Source: Chloroflexota bacterium
GTDB taxonomy: Bacteria > Chloroflexota > Anaerolineae > Anaerolineales > UBA4823
Reading direction: 5' to 3'
NCBI GenBank assembly: GCA_021849525.1
Contig: JAJZSS010000017.1
Span: forward strand, 1-11,616
Length of the DNA: 11,616 nt
Below the pieces are notes generated by a model that did not search any database, was not told the DNA's origin, and was given only the letters and a program-made list of their open reading frames with translations. Below, in pieces: positions 1-6,617 of this stretch (positions are counted from its first letter, which is position 1; each line of letters opens with the position of its first letter). The translations under genes were made by a program, and so were the position numbers.

Positions 1-540
1 GCCTTTCTACTGGGGCTCAAGGATCGTGGCATGCGAGGTGTGCGGTTAGTGATCAGCGATGATCATGCCGGTTTGGGAGCGGCCAGACGAGCGGTTTTAG
101 GCAGTGTTCTGTGGCAACGCTGCCAGTTTCATCTGCAGCAGAATGCTGGCGCCTATGTACCCAAACAAGCCATGCGCATGGAAGTGGCCGCCGATATCCG
201 CTCCATGTTCAATGCCCCGGATCGCAAGACCGCAGAAGAATTCTTGTCGGCTGCCATCCAGAAATACGCCGTCTCAGCTCCCAGATTGTCGGCCTGGCTG
301 GAAGAGAACCTGGCAGAAGGGTTTACAGTGTTTGACTTTCCACTGGAGCATCGAAGGTCGATCCGAACCACGAACAGCCTGGAACGGATCAACAAAGAGA
401 TCCGCAGACGAACTCGAGTTGTGGGTGTCTTTCCGAATGAGGCTTCTTGTTTGAGATTGGTTTCCGCTTTACTGATGGAAACCAGCGAGGAGTGGCAGAT
501 CGGAAAACGTTATTGTTCTGGCAAGTCATTCGATTGTTAA
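1..540 (+). CDS. IS256-family transposase, C-terminal part (5' end outside window)
   Basis: This is the C-terminal part of a mutator/IS256-type DDE transposase, which cuts and joins the ends of its insertion sequence. The frame is open from the first base of the window, so the N-terminus and first catalytic Asp lie outside. The visible part has the second Asp in the VISDDHAGLG segment, the Cys/His segment WQRCQFHLQQNA, and the strongly conserved block TTNSLERINKEIRRRTRVVG, whose LER Glu is expected to be the catalytic Glu. The end (EEWQIGKRYCSGK...) sits at about the usual C-terminus for the family, so the 3' end looks natural. Nothing visible in this portion is inactivating. A possible IS right end follows about 25 bp downstream. 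Family assignment is firm; whether the whole element is intact cannot be judged here. Confidence 0.9.
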   Translation, partial: AFLLGLKDRGMRGVRLVISDDHAGLGAARRAVLGSVLWQRCQFHLQQNAGAYVPKQAMRMEVAADIRSMFNAPDRKTAEEFLSAAIQKYAVSAPRLSAWLEENLAEGFTVFDFPLEHRRSIRTTNSLERINKEIRRRTRVVGVFPNEASCLRLVSALLMETSEEWQIGKRYCSGKSFDC

Positions 541-564
541 AGAACCAATGGATATTGCTGGCTC

Positions 565-587
565 GAATTTACAGAAAAAAGGTTGCC
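565..587. repeat. Possible right end of the IS256-type element
   Basis: The stretch GAATTTACAGAAAAAAGGTT follows the transposase stop by about 25 bp. An AT-rich TTTACAGAAAA-type end just after the transposase is what I would expect for an IS256-family terminal inverted repeat. The left copy is outside the window, so it cannot be paired. The call rests on position and general resemblance only. Confidence 0.3.
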
Positions 588-598
588 TAATCAAAGCA

Positions 599-862
599 AT
601 GGTTGCTATTATTAACTCCCTCAAAATAAATCAATCTCCTGATTATGATAGTAATCCATACCTTCGGCAACTAAAACAAAGGAACATACCTAAAATTGTA
701 CAAGGGCTTCAAGAGAGATGGAATGAAGATGTATCTCCGTGGGATTATTACCGAAAATATCAATTTCGAGCTGATAAAAAACGACGGATAATAAATATAG
801 CATCAGTAATGGTTTATATTATTATGTTTATAGTAATAATTATTTATTTGTGCGATTCATAG
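599..862 (+). CDS. Small AT-rich protein with C-terminal membrane helix, unknown function
   Basis: I do not recognise this protein. From the ATG at 599 it is 87 residues: a charged soluble part with many Arg, Lys and Gln, a WDYYRKYQFRADKKRR patch, then one hydrophobic helix (IASVMVYIIMFIVIIIY) and the tail LCDS. That is a tail-anchored layout. An in-frame ATG at 548 would add 17 residues, but those bases overlap the probable IS256 end, so 599 is preferred. No good ribosome-binding site is seen for either start. The DNA is much richer in A+T than its neighbours, which suggests foreign origin. The last codons and the TAG may belong to the left end of the IS481 element (see 849-2137), so the protein may be cut short. 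It could be a host gene, a passenger, or spurious. Confidence 0.4.
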   Translation: MVAIINSLKINQSPDYDSNPYLRQLKQRNIPKIVQGLQERWNEDVSPWDYYRKYQFRADKKRRIINIASVMVYIIMFIVIIIYLCDS

Positions 863-888
863 ACATCATTGCACTGTAAAATGTATCT

Positions 889-1875
889 ATGGACCCGGAT
901 GTGCGAAAACGATTGGAATGGATCGACTTGTACCATGCAACGAAAGATGCGGGATTGACCTGCCGGAAATGTGGCATCTCGCGGCCGACACTACGGAAAT
1001 GGTTGAGGCGATACCAGGAGCATGGCCTCTCGGGTTTAGCAAGCAAGAGTCGCCGGCCGCTCCACTCTCCTGCTGCGAAAGTCCAAGTGGATCAAGAAGC
1101 CTGGATTCTTGAGCTGCGCAAGGAACGTAGACTTGGTGTCCGGCGCATCCAACACGAGATCGAACGACAACACGATTTTCATCTCTCCATTGCCACGATC
1201 CATAAGGTTCTGAAAAGGCACAATCTATCGGTAATACGCCGAAAACGGCGAAAGCAATATTCAAAGAGATACTCAAAATCGATGCCAGGTGAAAGCCTCC
1301 AGTTCGATGCCGTCAAAATTGCTCCGGGCAAGTATCAATATACGGCTATCGATGACTATTCCCGATTTGTGGTTGCCGAGATATACCCTAGACGGACAGC
1401 AGCCAATACATTGGACTTCCTTGAATTCGTTCTCGATGCCTTCCCGGTGGCCATTCAGCGCATTCAGACCGATCGAGGCAGCGAATTTATGGCTGATAAA
1501 GTTCAACTTCGGCTTATGGAGCTGCACATCAAGTTCCGACCCGTCAAGCCAGGCTCACCTCACTTGAATGGTAAGGTTGAACGAGTTCAACGAACAATGC
1601 TAACCGAACTATATTCAATGATCGATCTAAAAAGTGACACATTGTCTGACGATTTGGGTGCCTGGTTGATGTACTACAATTACCAGCGTATTCATGGATC
1701 CTTGGGAACTTCGCCCATGGAAAAGCTGTGCCAGCGGATTCACGATGCACCGATGAGTGATGATGTTTTTGATGCCTTCAATCCTTCCAAAGAGCGATTT
1801 CGCGAGCGGGACTATGAGTATGATCAGATGCTTGCCAAACTCAAAGGTGCAGAGCTACCATCGCCGCCGCAGTAG
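889..1875 (+). CDS. IS481-family transposase (integrase-core DDE)
   Basis: This 328-residue transposase moves its insertion sequence by DDE strand transfer. Residues 12-45 form a helix-turn-helix (CRKCGISRPTLRKWLRRYQ), followed by a linker (HGLSGLASKSRRP) typical of IS481 and related elements. A second HTH-like region covers about 65-115, and the RNase H-like integrase core (rve) runs from about 130. The catalytic triad is visible: D140 in LQFDAVKI, D195 in IQTDRGSEF and E231 in LNGKVERVQRT, giving 35 residues between the second Asp and Glu. The NGKVER and YNYQRIHGSLGTSP motifs are also family hallmarks. Length is normal and there are no internal stops, so it may be active. The ATG at 889 sits shortly after the presumed IS left end; no strong ribosome-binding site is seen. 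Confidence 0.93.
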   Translation: MDPDVRKRLEWIDLYHATKDAGLTCRKCGISRPTLRKWLRRYQEHGLSGLASKSRRPLHSPAAKVQVDQEAWILELRKERRLGVRRIQHEIERQHDFHLSIATIHKVLKRHNLSVIRRKRRKQYSKRYSKSMPGESLQFDAVKIAPGKYQYTAIDDYSRFVVAEIYPRRTAANTLDFLEFVLDAFPVAIQRIQTDRGSEFMADKVQLRLMELHIKFRPVKPGSPHLNGKVERVQRTMLTELYSMIDLKSDTLSDDLGAWLMYYNYQRIHGSLGTSPMEKLCQRIHDAPMSDDVFDAFNPSKERFRERDYEYDQMLAKLKGAELPSPPQ

Positions 1876-1876
1876 A

Positions 1877-1926
1877 GGCTGTGGAAAAGTGGGCAAGAGC
1901 GAAGCGGTGTCCACTTTTCCACAGCC
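1877..1926. repeat. Perfect 16-bp inverted repeat with 18-nt loop
   Basis: GGCTGTGGAAAAGTGG (1877-1892) is matched exactly in reverse complement by CCACTTTTCCACAGCC (1911-1926), around the loop GCAAGAGCGAAGCGGTGT. It begins two bases after the IS481 transposase stop. The stem would be very stable, but no T-run follows on either strand, so it is not a standard intrinsic terminator. It could block read-through, be an IS-end structure, or be a small palindromic mobile repeat. Confidence 0.85.
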
Positions 1927-2320
1927 CTTATGCAACAGTTATTGTAGAAAAGATATCAGATATGAATATTCTCCCGGAACCAATCTACTCAATGGCAGAA
2001 ATGTTAAAGGATCGCTGTTGAAAGGATGTCTATGAAGCATACACTTATCCGTGGGAGATAACTCAAATGGTTGCCAGTTGATGCGTTCTGGAGTTATAAG
2101 GCCAATCGCTGGCATCAAAACGAGGCAAGAATCGCACTACATCCATAACTGTAATAGCTGAACCCCCCATTGCTGGGAAACAATCACACCGGGTAAGAGA
2201 TTAACCCGCTGATTGTCCAGCGACGGGATGCCAGGCCAGCCGCCATAGCTGGAGTTCTGCACCGGTGACATTGTGGCTGCTGGTGACCTTTACGCTCGAT
2301 CAGATGGGAGATTTCGACTG
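1927..2320. other. Intergenic, apparently decayed sequence
   Basis: No intact gene is supported in this stretch. On the + strand from about 1962, short protein-like runs (MNILPEPIYSMAEMLKDR, stop, KDVYEAYTYPWEITQMVAS, stop) suggest remnants interrupted by stops, but I cannot assign a family. The right boundary of the IS481 element may fall inside this region, at about 2137. A 44-codon - strand ORF at 2137-2271 is listed separately. Confidence 0.5.
2137..2271 (-). pseudogene. Possible short remnant ORF, 44 residues
   Basis: A - strand ATG at 2271 opens a 44-residue frame (MSPVQNSSYGGWPGIPSLDN...) ending in LQLWM at a TAG at 2137-2139. The amino-acid mix looks protein-like, but no family is recognised and no ribosome-binding site is seen. 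The stop coincides with the proposed right end of the IS481 element, so this could be the tail of a host frame cut by the insertion. It may equally be chance. Confidence 0.2.
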
Positions 2321-2559
2321 CTAGGCTTTCGTTGTAACAGACGAAGTGATCGTAGCTCCGCCACCCTCAAGGTGTTCGAACAGTTCGGGTGAATAGTCGG
2401 CTGGACCCCAGGTGCGGCAGGCGGAGGTGGCGGCGATCGGGGGGGTTCGGTGCACGTGGAGCAGGTACTGCTGACGGAGTATGCGCTGGCGAATCGGGGG
2501 ACGGTGAAGGATCATCTCCACCTCGCGGCCAATGAAGTGCGTGGGCGCCATAGGTAAAT
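2321..2559 (-). pseudogene. Degenerate continuation of the XRE/ATPase-type regulator
   Basis: In the frame shifted relative to the upstream HTH gene, the sequence reads PPLNLPMAPTHFIGREVEMI. This matches the NLP-x-x-x-T-x-FIGRE junction that opens the nucleotide-binding domain in HTH/ATPase/TPR regulators of Chloroflexota and actinobacteria. The frame then runs to a stop at 2321 without a recognisable Walker A (GxGGxGKT), so most of the ATPase and all of the repeat domain are missing or unrecognisable. A one-base deletion in the C-rich tract around 2560-2580 would explain the break. The family assignment is inference from a short motif. Confidence 0.5.
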
Positions 2560-2877
2560 TCAGGGGAGGGGTCTGGGATCACGAACAGGCGTGGTTAGCG
2601 AGGAGGATGTGAGCGAAGGCGGTATCAATTGTTTGGTAATTCCCTCACCGCGCGCCACTTTAACGAAAGTTGACCGGTCTTGTGGAGGAATCTCAAGCAC
2701 GTGAGCCAAAAGTGCGGCTAACTGCTTGGACGGTCGACGCTCGCCCAATTCAAATTTCCACATGCTAAACAGAGAACAACTCGCGCGAGTAGCCAGCTCA
2801 TTCTGCGTTAGGCCCAGTGCCTTGCGGCGGAGCTTGAGCCAATAACCAAAAGAGACCGGGAACGCGATTCCGTCCAT
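2560..2877 (-). CDS. XRE-family HTH, N-terminal fragment of a frameshifted regulator
   Basis: The protein has 105 residues. Residues about 9-70 form a lambda-repressor-like helix-turn-helix: FGYWLKLRRKALGLTQNELA, then the recognition-helix region ASCSLFSMWKFELGERRPSK and LAALLAHVLEIPPQDR. The spacing, the GERRPS turn and the ending FVKVARGE are typical of the DNA-binding head of large HTH/ATPase/TPR regulators, usually close to 1000 residues. Here the frame ends after a Pro/Ser/Thr linker (TTPVRDPRPLP). The next expected motif appears directly downstream in another frame, so this is probably the 5' part of a broken gene, although the HTH itself could still be made. The start at 2877 is the only good one in frame; the ribosome-binding site is weak. 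It is divergent in function from the respiratory operon and is separated from it by 175 bp. Confidence 0.75.
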   Translation of the reverse strand: MDGIAFPVSFGYWLKLRRKALGLTQNELATRASCSLFSMWKFELGERRPSKQLAALLAHVLEIPPQDRSTFVKVARGEGITKQLIPPSLTSSSLTTPVRDPRPLP

Positions 2878-2887
2878 CCTGATTTAC

Positions 2888-2908
2888 GAGTACGTCTTAC
2901 CTGTACTC
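2888..2908. promoter_or_regulatory. Palindrome GAGTAC-n9-GTACTC, possible operator
   Basis: Perfect 6-bp arms (2888-2893 and 2903-2908) flank a 9-bp spacer, beginning 11 bp upstream of the XRE gene start. Size and position fit an operator for a dimeric HTH protein regulating itself. Binding is inference; no clear -35/-10 pair was identified beside it. Confidence 0.4.
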
Positions 2909-2937
2909 ACTAGTCTGATAGTTACTTCGATGTCACA

Positions 2938-3032
2938 GCTGTCTTCATACGGCTCTGGATGCTCTATCCAGAATGGCAATTCGCTATCAACGAGCACACC
3001 ATTCATAGGTGTAGAACAGAAGTGAAGACAGC
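2938..3032. repeat. Nested inverted repeats downstream of the respiratory operon
   Basis: GCTGTCTTCA (2938-2947) is repeated exactly in reverse complement as TGAAGACAGC (3023-3032). Inside the pair lies a smaller perfect hairpin, TCTGGAT-GCTCT-ATCCAGA (2954-2972). On the - strand this follows the stop of the last cytochrome gene, so it could protect or end the operon transcript. No U-tract is present, so a standard intrinsic terminator is not supported. Confidence 0.5.
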
Positions 3033-3052
3033 ACACAAAATTGCCTCAGGCG

Positions 3053-4102
3053 CTACTTGCCTAACGTGCCTATATAAGTCAGCACTTCCCACATTTGCTC
3101 ATTCGAAAATGTCTCTTTCCAACCGGGCATAGCACCCCGACCCTCGGCAACAATGCATAGAAATTCCCCGCTATCGGAGTGTAATTCATCCTGCGTCTCA
3201 GTGGTAGTGAGGTCAGGAGCTCCTGGCAGGGCGCCTGATCCGTCTGCGCCGTGACACACAGCACAGGATTGGGCGTAGAGCATATTCCCTGCAGTGATCG
3301 CAGTCGCATCATCCCAGGTGTATAGGTTAGATTGAGAAAGGTATGTGGATGAGCAAGCAACCTCCGCGACAGTAGCCAGTGGTGGAGGTTCTGCGGCAGT
3401 CTCCCCTGGTAGGGTCGCGTCGTATGAGAACGTGCGTAGATAGTCAATTACCGCCCAGCGCTCGTCCTGTGAAAGACGCCCCTGCCAGGCAGGCATGGAA
3501 CCTTTTCCCTGCGTGACAGTCAGATAGAAATCTCGAGGTGCGCGGTCATCCACCAAGCGCAGGTCTGTAAAATCAGCCGCACCCAATACTTTGCCCACAC
3601 CATCTTCTCCATGGCAGGCCGCACAGTTTGCGTCGTAGAGACTCTTGCCAAGAGCGAGGGTGTCGGCAGTGGTGGAAAAACGCCACATATAGAACACCAC
3701 ATCCCAACGTTCGTCTGAAGTCAAACTATCTAGAAAGGCTGGCATCTCACCACGCCCCTCGGTAACAGCTGAGTAAAATGAGGCGGGGGTTTCACCACGC
3801 ATGTAATCCAAGTCTTTAAAATTACGCGCCCCCGGCACTAAGCCTGTGCCGTCAACGCCGTGGCATTCAGCGCACTGTGATTGGTATAGAACCTGACCGA
3901 GGGTAGATGAGGGGAGGCGCGCGGGATAACTCAGAATGGTGAATGACTGTGTAGCATCAGCACCGGGGAGGTTGGTAGGTTGGATCACCGGGATAAGCGT
4001 AGGGATAGGCGTGGGACCAATCGGCAGGCTGCGCGGCCCGACGCAAGAAACCTGCAGCAGGATCATGATACCCAGGAAAAGGGAACGTTTTCGGGATCTC
4101 AT
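3053..4102 (-). CDS. Triheme c-type cytochrome, probable lipoprotein, last gene of ACIII operon
   Basis: This exported electron carrier is built from three class I cytochrome c domains in a row. It has 349 residues from the ATG at 4102, chosen because GAGAGG lies 6 bp upstream and the protein then opens with a signal sequence (MRSRKRSLFLGIMILLQVSC). C20 may be lipidated, although Gln at -3 makes a poor lipobox. A Pro-rich linker covers about 27-46. Heme sites are CAECH (77-81), CAACH (160-164) and CAVCH (280-284). Each is followed by a likely Met ligand: M120 (GEMPAF), M203 (GSMPAW) and M325 (GAMPGW). The third domain also has C250 and C316, which might pair. It starts 10 bp after the ActE stop and resembles a triplicated ActE-type domain. 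It occupies the place where an actF might be expected. Probable role: accepting electrons from ACIII and passing them to an oxidase or other acceptor. Confidence 0.85.
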   Translation of the reverse strand: MRSRKRSLFLGIMILLQVSCVGPRSLPIGPTPIPTLIPVIQPTNLPGADATQSFTILSYPARLPSSTLGQVLYQSQCAECHGVDGTGLVPGARNFKDLDYMRGETPASFYSAVTEGRGEMPAFLDSLTSDERWDVVFYMWRFSTTADTLALGKSLYDANCAACHGEDGVGKVLGAADFTDLRLVDDRAPRDFYLTVTQGKGSMPAWQGRLSQDERWAVIDYLRTFSYDATLPGETAAEPPPLATVAEVACSSTYLSQSNLYTWDDATAITAGNMLYAQSCAVCHGADGSGALPGAPDLTTTETQDELHSDSGEFLCIVAEGRGAMPGWKETFSNEQMWEVLTYIGTLGK

Positions 4103-4112
4103 ACCATACCTC

Positions 4113-4619
4113 TCATTGGGGTGGCAAGGTTCGCACATAGTTAACGACATCCCAACGCTCGCGTCGCGTCAGGTTTTCAGCCAGCGAGGGCATCTGCCCG
4201 AATCCTTGCAGGATGGTGAGATAGACCGAGCCATCAAACTCGCCGGTGATCTGCGTGGCGGTCAAATTCTGGGGTGTCCGGTCGAAATAGCTGGCTAATG
4301 GCCCATCCCCATGTCCTTGCGTGCCATGACAGACCTGACAGTGGATCTCATAAAGGATGGCTCCCCGCTGAAGCGAAATTTCGTCGGCAGACACTGGATT
4401 CGCTGGGAACTCCTCGAGAATAACAGACAGCCCTTGCACCGGCACTGCTCCTTCTGGGGGCAGTTTACGAGGTGCTTCCTGGTAACCTACAGAAGGTTGT
4501 TCAGCCATGTTAGTCGGGAATGGAATCTTGATCACCTCGAAGGTTAAAAGCAGACCGATAATGAATGGCGCCAGTACCAACCCGATAATTACCAGCCCAC
4601 GACGTAGGCGAGGGGTCAT
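4113..4619 (-). CDS. actE: ACIII subunit E, membrane-anchored monoheme cytochrome c
   Basis: This monoheme cytochrome takes electrons from the ActA/ActB part of Alternative Complex III. It has 168 residues from the ATG at 4619, which gives the ATGA overlap with actD; an in-frame ATG at 4631 would add four residues. An N-terminal hydrophobic helix (about 9-27) looks like an uncleaved anchor, unlike the lipid-anchored ActE of characterised complexes. The heme site is CQVCH at 94-98, and the axial Met is probably M143 in GQMPSLAENLTRRERWDVVN, a typical cytochrome c pattern with the C-terminal helix WDVVNYVRTL. The family is certain as a class I cytochrome; the subunit name comes from its place after actD. 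Confidence 0.85.
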   Translation of the reverse strand: MTPRLRRGLVIIGLVLAPFIIGLLLTFEVIKIPFPTNMAEQPSVGYQEAPRKLPPEGAVPVQGLSVILEEFPANPVSADEISLQRGAILYEIHCQVCHGTQGHGDGPLASYFDRTPQNLTATQITGEFDGSVYLTILQGFGQMPSLAENLTRRERWDVVNYVRTLPPQ

Positions 4620-5140
4620 AAGGGCATCCATTCAGGCTCGCCGATATGGTGCGCAAAATGAGTTTCCAGCGTCTGCATCACATCGTCTTCCAGTGACATT
4701 GGGACATCCAGGATTAGAGCCAGATGGCCGTCTGTAATGAGTTTGTGATAGGGCGCTGGCCCAAAACGGGGAAAGTTCATCTCCCACAATACCCCTAAAA
4801 AAGTCGAGATGATGGTGGCCATCATAGTGAATACAAAAATAATCACTGCGGCCGGAGGAAAGCCCACAGGAGGATGCCCACCCACATCCAGACGATAGAG
4901 GTGCGGAGTGATCACTGCTAAGAACAATCCAAACAAAATTCCTGCTATAGCTCCCGCCAATACAATGTAGGGTAAGGTTAGCCACTCTCGATGCCGCCCT
5001 AAAGCGCCCTCCGGGTATGGCACACCGGTAATGACTACAATCTTGTCATCTGGAATGCCCAGGTTATGTAATTTGTCAATTACCTCAGCCGTATCGGTGC
5101 TCTCGTGAAAGAGGGCCATCAGGGTCATTGATTCAGTCAT
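4616..5140 (-). CDS. actD: ACIII subunit D (DUF3341 membrane protein)
   Basis: ActD is a small structural membrane subunit of Alternative Complex III with no known cofactor. The 174 residues show the DUF3341 pattern: an N-terminal soluble alpha/beta part (MALFHESTDTAEVIDKLHNLG), two transmembrane helices at about 54-78 and 97-119, the segment EMNFPRFGPAPYH between the second helix and the tail, and a C-terminal soluble part. The FxxPxxGxP type of stretch after helix 2 is characteristic. It begins 58 bp after the actC stop and overlaps actE by four bases (ATGA), so the two are probably translationally coupled. Length is normal for the family. DUF3341 is nearly always found with ActC-type NrfD proteins, which supports the complex assignment. 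Confidence 0.9.
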   Translation of the reverse strand: MTESMTLMALFHESTDTAEVIDKLHNLGIPDDKIVVITGVPYPEGALGRHREWLTLPYIVLAGAIAGILFGLFLAVITPHLYRLDVGGHPPVGFPPAAVIIFVFTMMATIISTFLGVLWEMNFPRFGPAPYHKLITDGHLALILDVPMSLEDDVMQTLETHFAHHIGEPEWMPL

Positions 5141-5198
5141 CTTTTGTCCGCCGATTACGATTAGCAGTGATTTTTTCTATTTCGCGAGCAGCGTATTT

Positions 5199-6617
5199 TC
5201 AGTCTAATTCCGCTGCCGTCGGCACCAGCAGACGCCCAATCCGCCTCATGGTGTAACGCAAGCGACCCTCTTTAATCTCCCATACCGGAACGAATGGGAT
5301 GATGCGGGAAAATAGAGTGTACAACAACGCAAAACCAGCAAAGGTCATGGCGACAATACTGACCTCCACCCATGTAGGGCGGTAAGTACCCCAATTGAAA
5401 GGTATATCATTACGCTGCAAGCTGCCGATGACGATCAGGGCGCGCTCGGTATACATGCCTACATTGATCAGGAGTGTAGCTGCCAATAACAACGCTGGAG
5501 TGGTACGTACGCGTTTGAAGACCAACAACACAATCGGAATCAGGTTGGCGCTCATTTGCAAATAGAAAAATGGTGCCAGTTTGCCAGCTACCTCCTCCTG
5601 GATCAACTCGCGCACAACCGGCTCGTTTCCATACCACTCGACAATAAATCCGGCAAACCAGAAGTAGACCCAGGCCATGCCGGCTATCATGACCAGTTTG
5701 CCCAGGGCGTCGAAATGCTCGGCACGTAGGAACTCCTGTAAGCGCATGCTGCGCCGCACAACTACCAGGATGCTGGCCAACGCGGCGAGGCCAGAATAGA
5801 CGGCGCCAATGACGAAGTAAGGCGCAAAGATGGTACTGTGCCAGCGCGGCTGAATCGTCACAGCAAAATCCCAGGATACGATTGAGTGTACTGAGAGAAA
5901 GATCGGGATGATGGCAACCGAGAAGATGCCTAATGCGCGGTGGAGTTTGTGCCACTCCCCTTCAGTGCCGCGCCAGCCTAATGCCAACACCCGGTATAGT
6001 TTGTATCGCCAGCTGCCGGTGTGGTCGCGCGCCATAGCCATATCCGGGATGAGAGCCAAATACAGGTAAAGTGATGAGCCGATCAGGTAAGTAAAGATAG
6101 CAACCAGATCCCACATCAGTGGAGATTGAAAGTTGGGCCACATGAGACGGTTATTGGGGTATGGGATCATCCAGTAAAACTTCCAGATCCGCCCCAGGTG
6201 AATCAGGGGGTACAGCGCAGCCATTAGCAGCGCGAAGGCAGTCATAGCTTCAGCCCCGCGGGTTATCGGCCGCCGCCAGTCGGCCTTAAGCAAGCGCAAC
6301 ACAGCCGAGATCATCGTTCCAGCGTGGCTGATGCCCACCCAGAAGACAAATGTTGTGATGAATAAGGTCCAGTAGACCGGGCGGTTTTTCCCGGTGACGC
6401 CAACACCCCAGTAGATGAGATAACCCCAGGCATACATTCCCCAGGCTACAATCAGGCTCAGGATGGTCACCAGAGCCCAGAAACCTTTCCCGGTTTGCAT
6501 CATTGGCTGGAGAACGGCCTGGTTAATCTCCGAATCGGTGCGCTGAGCCAGTAACAAACGTTCATCGTAAGGCGAGGTTTGCGCCATTTCGGGTGCGGTG
6601 TAATCAGGCTCAGACAT
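5199..6617 (-). CDS. actC: ACIII subunit C, NrfD/PsrC-type quinol-binding membrane protein
   Basis: This is the integral membrane subunit that binds and oxidises quinol next to the Fe-S subunit. It has 472 residues from the ATG at 6617. That start is set by a strong AAAGGAGG 8 bp upstream; the open frame extends further 5' but only inside actB2. About ten hydrophobic helices are visible. Hallmark segments include FVFWVGISHAGTMISAVLRL (around 90-110), LYPLIHLGRIWKFYWMIPYP (around 136-155), NFQSPLMWDL and LIPDMAMARD, which match ActC rather than other NrfD proteins. The gene overlaps actB2 by eight bases. Known ACIII usually has a second, related subunit (ActF); none is present in this window, so this protein would be the only proton- and quinol-handling NrfD subunit here. 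Confidence 0.93.
   Translation of the reverse strand: MSEPDYTAPEMAQTSPYDERLLLAQRTDSEINQAVLQPMMQTGKGFWALVTILSLIVAWGMYAWGYLIYWGVGVTGKNRPVYWTLFITTFVFWVGISHAGTMISAVLRLLKADWRRPITRGAEAMTAFALLMAALYPLIHLGRIWKFYWMIPYPNNRLMWPNFQSPLMWDLVAIFTYLIGSSLYLYLALIPDMAMARDHTGSWRYKLYRVLALGWRGTEGEWHKLHRALGIFSVAIIPIFLSVHSIVSWDFAVTIQPRWHSTIFAPYFVIGAVYSGLAALASILVVVRRSMRLQEFLRAEHFDALGKLVMIAGMAWVYFWFAGFIVEWYGNEPVVRELIQEEVAGKLAPFFYLQMSANLIPIVLLVFKRVRTTPALLLAATLLINVGMYTERALIVIGSLQRNDIPFNWGTYRPTWVEVSIVAMTFAGFALLYTLFSRIIPFVPVWEIKEGRLRYTMRRIGRLLVPTAAELD

Larger units (their letters stand above)
849..2137 (+). mobile_element. IS481-family insertion sequence, boundaries tentative
   Basis: The body is certain because it encodes an IS481-type transposase. 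The limits are an inference. The sequence at 849 (TGTGCGATTC) begins with TGT, the usual first bases of IS481-family ends, about 40 bp before the transposase start. A 9-bp inverted match, GAATCGCAC, occurs at 2129-2137. Pairing the two gives an element of about 1.29 kb, at the long end for the family. No target duplication is seen, and the similarity does not extend inward beyond the 9 bp. An alternative right end is close to the 1877-1926 palindrome. Confidence 0.4.

Noticed and set aside
2321..2559. Possible TIR-like reading (YDHFVCYNESLAVEISHLIE) continuing on the - strand near 2280-2360
   Set aside because: Only the first 25 residues vaguely recall a TIR start; the rest does not follow the fold and stops interrupt the frame.
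4103..4150. N-terminal extension of the triheme cytochrome with a fourth CXXCH (CEPCH)
   Set aside because: It lies upstream of the signal sequence and overlaps the end of actE. The ATG at 4102 has a good GAGAGG site, so the extension and its extra heme motif are not real.
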